A DNA stretch of 5,839 bases from Deltaproteobacteria bacterium (lineage in GTDB: Bacteria; SAR324; JACQKK01), in NCBI GenBank assembly GCA_029879595.1, contig JAOUPZ010000203.1:1-5839 (forward strand), in the 5' to 3' direction. The number at the start of each line of letters is the position of its first letter. Position 1 is the stretch's first letter. The translations under genes and the position numbers were made by a program. The notes below the pieces were generated by a model that did no database searches, was not told where the DNA came from, and was given only the letters and a program-made list of their open reading frames with translations. This document shows, piece after piece, positions 1 to 5,746 of the stretch.

Positions 1-758
1 CGGGGTTCAACGATGAGTACCGGGGCTTCAGCGGCGGCTTTGAAAAAGCCCTGCAGGGGTTAAAAAACGCCAAGGGCGCAGGAATGAAGACCGGGCTGAG
101 GCTTACCCTGACCCGGCGCAACGCCCAGGAGGTCGGCGCCATGGCCGAACTCACAGCCGGGCAGGGCATAGACAGGTTCTATCTTTCGCACTTGGTGTAT
201 TCCGGCCGCGGCAAGCATTTGACAGGAGAGGACCTGCCCCCGGAAGAAACCCGGATGCAGCTGCTGGAGTTGTTTCTGCTGGCCGAGAGAATGCTGGAGC
301 AGGGCCAACCCCTGCGGATCGTCACCGGTGCCAATGACTCTGGCGGGCCTCTGCTTCTGCGCTGGATAGGGGAACGGTACGGACAGGAAGCCGGCGGCAA
401 AATACACACCCTGCTCAAACGCCGGGGAGGAAACTCCGCGGGGGAGCGGCTCCTGGCCATTACCCACCGCGGCGACGTCCATCCGGACCAGTTCTGGCGG
501 AAGGACACGCTGGGCAATGTCCGCCGGGAAAGCCTGGCCGAGATCCTGGCCCACCCCCTGCTGGCCATGCTGCGGGAAAGAGACAGGCACATCACCGGAC
601 GCTGCTCCGGCTGCGCCTATCTGGAAATATGCCGGGGATCGCACCGGGAGCGGGCCCTGGCGGCCACCGGAGACGTCTGGTCTTCAGACCCGGCCTGCGT
701 TATGCGGGATAGTGAAATAACAACACCGGCCAAGGTGGTTGCCGGGGGAATGGCCTGA
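1..758 (+). CDS. nirJ: Heme d1 biosynthesis radical SAM protein NirJ (5'-truncated by window edge)
   Basis: The reading frame is open from the left edge (first whole codon at position 3) to the TGA at 756-758, giving 251 residues that lack the N-terminus. The ATG at 84 is internal, because NirJ-like sequence (GFNDEYRGFSGGFEKAL) precedes it. NirJ is a cytoplasmic radical SAM enzyme that replaces propionate groups of didecarboxysiroheme with oxo groups during heme d1 synthesis. Diagnostic stretches are GLRLTLTRRNAQE, IDRFYLSHLVYSGRG, GGNSAG and GDVHPDQFW. The C-terminal segment has four cysteines in the pattern C-X2-C-X5-C-X21-C (codons from 603 to 698), matching the auxiliary iron-sulfur cluster region of NirJ. 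The radical SAM CX3CX2C motif must lie upstream and cannot be checked. The paralogue AhbC, of the alternative heme b route, is related, but the adjacent nirF favours NirJ. nirF follows after 23 bp, which suggests one operon. Confidence 0.9.
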   Translation, partial: GFNDEYRGFSGGFEKALQGLKNAKGAGMKTGLRLTLTRRNAQEVGAMAELTAGQGIDRFYLSHLVYSGRGKHLTGEDLPPEETRMQLLELFLLAERMLEQGQPLRIVTGANDSGGPLLLRWIGERYGQEAGGKIHTLLKRRGGNSAGERLLAITHRGDVHPDQFWRKDTLGNVRRESLAEILAHPLLAMLRERDRHITGRCSGCAYLEICRGSHRERALAATGDVWSSDPACVMRDSEITTPAKVVAGGMA

Positions 759-781
759 AAACAACAAATCACGGGTAAACG

Positions 782-2014
782 ATGCGAAAAGTCCTTATCA
801 GCACATACATCACGGCCTGCGCCAGAAGCGCCGCCTTCATCATGCTGTTCCTGTTTTGCGCCCTTGCCGGGCCGTATGGCGACGCCCATGCCGGCGGGAT
901 AGGCTCCCGGGTCTTGGTGGTGGAACGCGCCACCGGCTCCCTGGCAATTTATGACTACCAGGAGCGCAAGCTCCTACCCAAACGGATTGAGGGCCTGGGC
1001 AACCTGCGTCATGCCCTGATGGCCTTTACGCCGGATCTGAGATATGCCTTCCTGGCAACCCGCAACGGACAGCTGAGCCGGATCGACCTGACCTCCATGG
1101 AAGTGGCCGGCGGAGTGTTCACCAGCGAGAACTCCATTGACATAGCCATCAGCCAGGACGGCCGCTACATCGCCACCGCCGAATACCAGCCCGGCGGGAT
1201 CACCATTCTTGATGCCCAGACCCTCAAGGTTGTCAAACGCATCCCGACCTCCTTCCAGCACAACGGCCAGGAGGTCCCCACGCGCGTTACCGGAATCGTG
1301 GACGCCCCCGGCAACAGGTTTGTGGCCGTGCAGATGGAAGGCGCCAGAATCATGCTCATTGATGCCTCCAAGCCGGATTTTCCCGTGGAGCACAGCTTTC
1401 CTACTGTTGACGACATGCCCTACGACGCCATGATCACGCCGGACGGCAGGTTCTATCTGGTGGGGCATATAGAGTCTCCGCGGGTTTCGATCCTGGACCT
1501 GCACAATCTGAACCTGGGTGTGCGGGAAATATCCCTGCTGGACCCCGGTAAAAAATATGACAAGGGAACTCCCTTCAAGATGCCCCACATGGCCTCCTGG
1601 GCGGTGGCCGGCAACAAGGTGTTTGTCCCCCTGGTGGGTGAGGACAGGCTGGCCGTACTGGACGGGGAAAGCTGGAAGTTCATCGCTTCGGTCCCCCTGC
1701 GTGGTCATCCTGTGTACGCTGTTGTATCGCCCACCGGCAAGGAAATATGGGTGAGTTTTTCCGGTGAAAAGGATGATTCCTATATTCAGGTGGTGGACAC
1801 ACGGTCCATGAAGGTCACCAAGGAACTAAAGATCGGACGCAGGATATACCACATGGACTTCACTCCCAGGGGGGCCTACTTGCTGGTAACGGCAAACCTG
1901 GACAACAAGCTGTTCCTGGTAAACGCCAATACCTACAAGATTGAAGACGAGCAAACGCTGAACTCTCCCTCGGGCGTGTTTGGGGTATGGCGGGCCTACC
2001 GCATCGGGCTCTGA
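782..2014 (+). CDS. nirF: Periplasmic heme d1 biosynthesis protein NirF
   Basis: A 410-residue protein of the NirF family, a beta-propeller needed for a late step of heme d1 formation after export. Its exact chemistry is still debated, with processing of a late precursor to dihydro-heme d1 as one proposal. Residues 1-37 look like a signal peptide: basic start (MRK), hydrophobic run about 17-30, and a probable signal peptidase I site after AHA (35-37). Cys26 lies in FLFC, a poor lipobox, so a soluble periplasmic protein is likelier than a lipoprotein. Repeated propeller strands include VLVVERATGSLAIYD (44-58), TPDLRYAFLATRNGQLSRID (83-102), PYDAMITPDGRFYLVGH (213-229) and LLVTANLDNKLFLVN (367-381). 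The C-terminus (NSPSGVFGVWRAYRIGL) is typical of the family. Upstream of the ATG no strong Shine-Dalgarno is seen, so translation may depend on coupling to nirJ. A start at Met21 would remove the basic part of the signal peptide and is less likely. Confidence 0.93.
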   Translation: MRKVLISTYITACARSAAFIMLFLFCALAGPYGDAHAGGIGSRVLVVERATGSLAIYDYQERKLLPKRIEGLGNLRHALMAFTPDLRYAFLATRNGQLSRIDLTSMEVAGGVFTSENSIDIAISQDGRYIATAEYQPGGITILDAQTLKVVKRIPTSFQHNGQEVPTRVTGIVDAPGNRFVAVQMEGARIMLIDASKPDFPVEHSFPTVDDMPYDAMITPDGRFYLVGHIESPRVSILDLHNLNLGVREISLLDPGKKYDKGTPFKMPHMASWAVAGNKVFVPLVGEDRLAVLDGESWKFIASVPLRGHPVYAVVSPTGKEIWVSFSGEKDDSYIQVVDTRSMKVTKELKIGRRIYHMDFTPRGAYLLVTANLDNKLFLVNANTYKIEDEQTLNSPSGVFGVWRAYRIGL

Positions 2015-2046
2015 CAGGTTTTTTCGGCGTGTGGGGGTTACACCGG

Positions 2047-2090
2047 ACTCGAAATGGCATAATCTAACGTAAACATGGCGAGTATTTCGA
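2047..2090. repeat. Paired inverted repeats in the nirF-nirDL gap
   Basis: Two overlapping inverted repeats lie in the 101-bp gap. ACTCG (2047-2051) pairs with CGAGT (2079-2083), and TCGAAAT (2049-2055) pairs with ATTTCGA (2084-2090). The left arms overlap and the right arms are adjacent, so the two pairings are mutually exclusive. Spacers are 27-28 bp. This could be an operator or an RNA switch, or it may be chance in a short AT-rich gap. No FNR/DNR-type TTGAT-N4-ATCAA box is seen here. Confidence 0.3.
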
Positions 2091-2100
2091 TATTTTTAAC

Positions 2101-2106
2101 CGGAGG
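2101..2106 (+). promoter_or_regulatory. Ribosome binding site of nirDL
   Basis: CGGAGG lies 9 nt before the ATG at 2116, a strong Shine-Dalgarno at good spacing that fixes the nirDL start. It contrasts with the weak site before nirF. Confidence 0.8.
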
Positions 2107-2115
2107 CACCAAGTT

Positions 2116-3207
2116 ATGAGTCTTAACACGGACCAGCAGGATGCACTGGCCCGGGAGATCCAGCACAGGGTGCCCTTTGTGATCCATCCCTTTGATGTCA
2201 TCGGGGAAAAACTGGATATCTCCCCGGACCAGGTGCTGGAACAACTGCGCCAATGGAGCGCTGAAGGCAAGCTCAGGGAAATCTGCGGAGTACTGGAAGG
2301 TGACCTGCTAGGTTATGAAAGCGCGCTGATTGCCGCCAGGGTGCCCGATAACACGCTGGAACGAGTCGTGGAAATCCTGAACGCCCACCCCACGGTGACC
2401 CACAATTACATGCGCAACCACGACTTCAATGTGTGGTTTACCCTGGCCGCCCCCCGGGAAATGGGACTGGAAAACCACCTTACTGCGTTGTCACGGCTTA
2501 CCGGCCTGGCTGACCTGCACCCCATGCGCCGCACCTGCACCTTCAAGATCGGGGTGAACTTCGGCCTGAAAAACCTGGAGAACTCCACCGAATCCCGGCC
2601 CGGCACCCCATCCGGCTGTGAGGAGAGCGAACCTCCCCGCCCCATGACTCCCACGGAGCGGGAAAAAATTATCTTCAGGGCCATGCAGACCCCGCTGCCG
2701 CTGGACAGAAGACCCTTCGCCAGGCTGGCCGAATCTCTGGGCCTTGAGGAGGATGAAATAATCGGGTTCGGGAAAACCCATCTGGGCGGTGCCTTGAGGC
2801 GCTACATGGCCACCTTCCGGCACAGGAAGCTGGGGGTGCGCGGAAACGGAATGGTGGTCTGGAACGTCCCGCCGGAGCAGCTTCAGGAAAAAGGAATGCT
2901 GCTGGCATCCCAGCCCGAGGTCAGCCATTGCTATGCCCGGGAATCGTTTCCGGCATTCCCCTATTCCCTTTACACCATGATCCATGGGGCAGACGAGGAG
3001 CATTGCCGTCAGACGACAAAACGGCTTGCCCAAACCGTGGAAATAGACGAATATCTAATATTATTCAGCAGCCGTGAGTTTAAAAAATGCCGCCTTCGGT
3101 ATTTTCTTCCTGAACTGGAAGACTGGTGGCGGACAAATGGCAGCGTTCCCGGACAGAGAAAAAACTCTGACCGCCAGGAAGGTGAAAACTCCGGAGTTTT
3201 CGCCTGA
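2116..3207 (+). CDS. nirDL: Fused siroheme decarboxylase NirDL (AsnC/Lrp-like, two halves)
   Basis: A 363-residue cytoplasmic protein made of two AsnC/Lrp-fold halves. The NirD/L/G/H and AhbA/AhbB family decarboxylates two acetate side chains of siroheme to give 12,18-didecarboxysiroheme. Half one (about 1-152) has an N-terminal helix-turn-helix-like region and HNYMRNHDFNVWFTL (96-110). Half two (about 176-340) has a similar region, then HRKLG (236-240) and HCYARESFPAFPYSLY (271-286). The halves align internally: REICGVLEGDLLGYESALI matches RRYMATFRHRKLGVRGNGMV, showing a duplication and fusion. A Pro/Glu/Ser-rich linker (about 153-176) joins them, and a polar tail follows WWR (337-339). Despite the Lrp fold these proteins are enzymes rather than transcription regulators. 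A fused AhbA-AhbB of the siroheme-to-heme b route is the alternative, but adjacent nirJ and nirF favour heme d1. The stop is 166 bp before the cysG-type gene. Confidence 0.92.
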   Translation: MSLNTDQQDALAREIQHRVPFVIHPFDVIGEKLDISPDQVLEQLRQWSAEGKLREICGVLEGDLLGYESALIAARVPDNTLERVVEILNAHPTVTHNYMRNHDFNVWFTLAAPREMGLENHLTALSRLTGLADLHPMRRTCTFKIGVNFGLKNLENSTESRPGTPSGCEESEPPRPMTPTEREKIIFRAMQTPLPLDRRPFARLAESLGLEEDEIIGFGKTHLGGALRRYMATFRHRKLGVRGNGMVVWNVPPEQLQEKGMLLASQPEVSHCYARESFPAFPYSLYTMIHGADEEHCRQTTKRLAQTVEIDEYLILFSSREFKKCRLRYFLPELEDWWRTNGSVPGQRKNSDRQEGENSGVFA

Positions 3208-3357
3208 ACCGTACCCAGCAGGACACCCACGCGCCGACAACGGCGGTTGTTATGTTCGGGCCAACTGTCAAAAGTCGGAATATTCAATGAAGTCACCAGA
3301 GAAAAACACCGCAGTATCAGGAGTGGATGCGTCTGCGCGGGAGATGTTTCCCGCCCC

Positions 3358-3363
3358 GGGAGG
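3358..3363 (+). promoter_or_regulatory. Ribosome binding site deciding the cysG start
   Basis: GGGAGG lies 10 nt before the ATG at 3374. The other in-frame candidates, ATG at 3287 and GTG at 3074, have no comparable site, and the GTG would overlap nirDL by more than 130 bp. This supports the start at 3374. Confidence 0.7.
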
Positions 3364-3373
3364 CACCCAGAGC

Positions 3374-4786
3374 ATGCCCTATCTGCCAATATTTCTGAAT
3401 ATCAGGGCTCAGTCCTGCCTGGTGGTGGGCGGAGGGGAGATTGCCGCCCGCAAGGCCTCCCTTTTGCTGAAGGCCGGGGCAGTCGTAACAGTGGTTTCAC
3501 CGCAGCTCACGGGAATCCTGGAGCACATGGCGGAAACCGGCCGTGTGCAGTGGCGGCAGGGGGAGTTCTCGGAGTCGGACCTGGATAATATCAATCTGGT
3601 TATCGCCGCCACCAATTCCAGCCCGGTGAACATCAGTGTGCACAAGGAGGCTACCGTCAGAGGCATTCCCGTCAATGTGGTGGACAACCCGGAGCTGTGC
3701 ACCTTCGTGATGCCGGCCATCATAGATCGCAATCCGCTGCTGGTAGCCGTATCCACCGGAGGAGCCTCCCCCACCTTCAGCCGCCTCATCCGAACACGGC
3801 TTGAGCAGATGATCCCCTCCGGTTTTGGCAGAATGGCCGCCCTGGCCGGACGTTTCCGCCAACGGGTGAAGGACTCCCTTGCGGAACCCGCGGACCGCAG
3901 AAGGTTCTGGGAACATGTGCTGGACGGCCCCATATCCGAAAGGCTGATGGAACTTCCGGCAGAACAGGCGGCCGGCGAACTGGAGCGCGCCCTGGCCCAG
4001 GCCCAGAGTCAGGCCCAGAATGGCGAGTTGGCCCAGAGCAGCTCCAGGGGCTGTGTATACCTTGTGGGTGCAGGTCCGGGGAACCCGGATATGCTGACCC
4101 TGGGTGCGCTGCGGATCATCGGCAAGGCCGATGTTGTGGTTTATGACAGGCTGGTCTCACTGGAAGTGCTTGAATATGCCCGACGGGATGCCGAGCTCAT
4201 CTTTGTGGGCAAGGAAAAGGGGCACCATAACCGCCCCCAGGAGGAAATCAACGACCTTCTGGTGGAACTGGGACGACAGGGCAAACAGGTGGTCCGGCTC
4301 AAGGGAGGCGATCCGCTGGTGTTTGGGCGGGGCGGCGAGGAGGCCCTCAAGCTGATCTCAAACGGGATTCAGTGCCGTATCATTCCGGGAATGACCGCCG
4401 CAGTGGGATGCGCCGCCACAACCGGCATACCCCTCACCCATCGCGGGATATCCCATTCCTGCATGCTGGTCACCGGTCACCTCAAGGACGGCGTGCTGGA
4501 CCTGAACTGGGAAGCCATGGCCCACCCCAGGCAGACCCTGGTTATCTACATGGGACTGACCGGCCTGGATGAGCTTTGCTCAAAACTGATCTCTCACGGC
4601 CTGAGCGGCAGCACCCCGGCAGCCTGCATTGAACAGGGCACCACCCCCGCGCAAAGGGTGATTGAGGGCACGCTGGAAAACCTCCCGCAGATAACCTTGC
4701 AGGCCGGGCTCAAGCCCCCCGTTCTGACCGTGATCGGAGAGGTGGTGGGGCTGCGGAGCAAAATCAATCCCCGGGCTCAGGAATAG
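3374..4786 (+). CDS. cysG: Trifunctional siroheme synthase (uroporphyrinogen III methyltransferase / precorrin-2 dehydrogenase / ferrochelatase)
   Basis: A 470-residue CysG-type enzyme that makes siroheme from uroporphyrinogen III in the cytoplasm, close to the 457 residues of E. coli CysG. From the start at 3374 the N-terminal region aligns with E. coli CysG nearly residue for residue: MPYLPIF start, NAD-binding VVGGGEIAARKA (17-28), and NVVDNP with Asp104, the proposed catalytic base of the dehydrogenase/ferrochelatase. The position equal to Ser128 is Thr (VAVSTGG). A Gln/Ala-rich linker (about 198-225) leads to the SUMT domain (226-465), with VGAGPGNPDMLTL (231-243), Asp258 in VVYDRL, Lys280 in FVGK, GGDPLVFGRGG (311-321), GIPLTHR (351-357) and Met393 in YMGL. 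All the usual catalytic positions are intact apart from the Ser-to-Thr change. Placed after nirDL it would supply siroheme for heme d1, taking the role of nirE, though it may also serve sulfite or nitrite reductase. Longer starts (3287 or 3074) add non-conserved residues. Confidence 0.93.
   Translation: MPYLPIFLNIRAQSCLVVGGGEIAARKASLLLKAGAVVTVVSPQLTGILEHMAETGRVQWRQGEFSESDLDNINLVIAATNSSPVNISVHKEATVRGIPVNVVDNPELCTFVMPAIIDRNPLLVAVSTGGASPTFSRLIRTRLEQMIPSGFGRMAALAGRFRQRVKDSLAEPADRRRFWEHVLDGPISERLMELPAEQAAGELERALAQAQSQAQNGELAQSSSRGCVYLVGAGPGNPDMLTLGALRIIGKADVVVYDRLVSLEVLEYARRDAELIFVGKEKGHHNRPQEEINDLLVELGRQGKQVVRLKGGDPLVFGRGGEEALKLISNGIQCRIIPGMTAAVGCAATTGIPLTHRGISHSCMLVTGHLKDGVLDLNWEAMAHPRQTLVIYMGLTGLDELCSKLISHGLSGSTPAACIEQGTTPAQRVIEGTLENLPQITLQAGLKPPVLTVIGEVVGLRSKINPRAQE
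3995..4036 (+). repeat. In-frame GCCCAG (Ala-Gln) microrepeat in the cysG linker
   Basis: GCCCAG occurs at 3995, 4001, 4013 and 4031, all in the same codon phase, and encodes Ala-Gln pairs in LAQAQSQAQNGELAQ. It falls in the variable linker between the dehydrogenase/ferrochelatase and methyltransferase domains, where slippage would be tolerated. Confidence 0.6.
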
Positions 4787-4803
4787 CCCCCTCAGGCAGG
4801 ATT

Positions 4804-4825
4804 CCTGGCCGGGTCACCGGCCAGG
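4804..4825. terminator. Hairpin between convergent genes, possible bidirectional terminator
   Basis: CCTGGCCGG (4804-4812) and CCGGCCAGG (4817-4825) form a perfect 9-bp GC-rich stem with a GTCA loop. It sits in the 51-bp gap between two convergent genes, 17 bp after the cysG-type stop and 12 bp after the hydrolase stop. GATTCC (4800-4805) and GGAATC (4834-4839) can add an outer alternative pairing. No U-tract follows on either strand, so it is not a canonical intrinsic terminator. It may end transcription imperfectly or protect 3' ends. Confidence 0.55.
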
Positions 4826-4837
4826 CCGCCCGGGGAA

Positions 4838-5593
4838 TCAACGTCCCGGCAGATACTCGGTCAGAAATCCCAGGAAGGCCTTCCACGATTTTTCGTCCGC
4901 CTCCTTGCGGTAACGGTCAGAACCGAACACCGTGAAGGCGTGGGGGGCTCCTGAGTACACCTGAATCTCGTAGTTTATCCCGGCGGTCTCCAGTTCCTTG
5001 GAAAACGTGGAAACATCGTCCATGCTCACGGCGCTGTCGGCCCCTCCGTGAAGAATCAACACCGGGGAAGTGCTCTTGGGGTAGCTCTGTCCCTGGGGCG
5101 TGGCCAACCCCCCGTGAAAGCTCACATAACCCGATATTTCACCGCCCTGGCCGGATCGCGCCAGTTCCAGGGTCGCCGATCCGCCGAAACAGTAGCCGAT
5201 AACCACGGTTTTTCCCCGGCTGAACTTCCGGGCCTGCTGCAGCCCCCCCATGAGACGTCTGCGCATGGTTTCCCGGTCCTTGTACAGCTTTCCCGACTCG
5301 GCGCGTTTGGAATCGGTGTCCTGCGGGCGGTTGCCCTTGCCATACAGATCAATGGCGAAGACATCATAGCCCAGGGCGCTAATCATCTCAGCGCGTTTGT
5401 GCTCATAGTCGGTCGGCCCGTCCCAGTCGTGAATGACCACCACCAGACCCTTGGCGCTGCCCTTGGCCCGGGCCTGATATCCCTCAAAGGCTCCTCCGTC
5501 AACCTGGTACTCAACCACTTCGCCGCCCAGGGCCACGGGCAGCCAGCACAGCGAAAACACTCCCCAAGCAACCAGCAACTTTAAACCTTTCAT
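4838..5593 (-). CDS. Exported dienelactone hydrolase family protein
   Basis: A 251-residue alpha/beta hydrolase of the dienelactone hydrolase (DLH) family. The start at 5593 is chosen because GAGGAG lies 7 nt upstream and it yields a clean signal peptide (MKGLKLLVAWGVFSLCWLPV, likely cleavage near ALGG at 21-24). A longer in-frame start at 5665 would put a non-conserved Arg/Cys-rich stretch before it. The predicted triad is Cys135 in GYCFGG, Asp186 in LHGGADSAV and His218 in GAPHAF. HDWDG (55-59) and FAIDLYGKG (79-87) are typical of the family. Length matches the usual 230-250 residues plus a signal peptide. DLH proper hydrolyses dienelactone in chlorocatechol breakdown, but most exported members have unknown substrates, so only a periplasmic esterase/hydrolase role is supported. 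It converges on the heme d1 array and has its own upstream region, so it is probably a separate transcription unit. Confidence 0.9.
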   Translation of the reverse strand: MKGLKLLVAWGVFSLCWLPVALGGEVVEYQVDGGAFEGYQARAKGSAKGLVVVIHDWDGPTDYEHKRAEMISALGYDVFAIDLYGKGNRPQDTDSKRAESGKLYKDRETMRRRLMGGLQQARKFSRGKTVVIGYCFGGSATLELARSGQGGEISGYVSFHGGLATPQGQSYPKSTSPVLILHGGADSAVSMDDVSTFSKELETAGINYEIQVYSGAPHAFTVFGSDRYRKEADEKSWKAFLGFLTEYLPGR

Positions 5594-5600
5594 GGCGTGT

Positions 5601-5606
5601 CTCCTC
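5601..5606 (-). promoter_or_regulatory. Ribosome binding site of the DLH-family gene
   Basis: On the minus strand GAGGAG ends 7 nt before the ATG at 5593. It decides the start in favour of the 251-residue form with a signal peptide. Confidence 0.8.
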
Positions 5607-5702
5607 ATTTGCAGCAGTGCACAGCAACAAGGCCTCCGGAAAAACCGGCTGCCTGACCAATCCATTAACCAGGAGGCAATTAAGAACCTGCCAACAGGGT
5701 AG

Positions 5703-5746
5703 ATTATATAATGATTTTATTTTTTTATGGTGAAGAAACTTTTTTT
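5703..5746 (-). promoter_or_regulatory. Probable promoter of the DLH-family gene
   Basis: The minus strand carries a perfect TATAAT (5708 down to 5703), with an expected transcription start near 5696 and a leader of about 100 nt. The -35 is weak: TTCACC (5734 to 5729) is 20 bp from TATAAT, or 18 bp from an overlapping TATATA. A-tracts on this strand at 5720-5726 and 5740-5746 could act as an UP-like element. The rest of 5594-5839 is AT-rich with no convincing gene. Confidence 0.4.

Noticed and set aside
974..1708. Long minus-strand open frame opposite nirF (244 codons)
   Set aside because: It lies wholly antisense to a well-supported nirF, resembles no family, and reflects third-position GC bias.
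2020..2025. T6 run after nirF as an intrinsic terminator
   Set aside because: No stable hairpin lies directly upstream, and the operon continues into nirDL on the same strand.
2037..2063. Possible sigma-70 promoter before nirDL (GTTACA and CATAAT)
   Set aside because: The -35 matches only 4 of 6 positions and the spacer is 15 bp, so it is too weak to call.
2491..3033. Minus-strand open frame opposite nirDL (180 codons)
   Set aside because: It is antisense to conserved NirDL sequence, with low-complexity Gly/Pro/Arg-rich composition and no recognisable domain.
3232..3250. Small overlapping hairpins in the nirDL-cysG gap (CGCCG/CGGCG and ACAAC/GTTGT)
   Set aside because: The stems are only 5 bp with no T-run, within chance expectation.
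3409..3933. Minus-strand open frames opposite the N-terminal half of the cysG-type gene
   Set aside because: The plus strand matches CysG almost residue for residue here, so these are shadows.
5048..5584. Plus-strand open frame opposite the hydrolase gene (178 codons)
   Set aside because: The minus strand has a signal peptide, catalytic triad and ribosome binding site; the plus-strand product has no recognisable motif.
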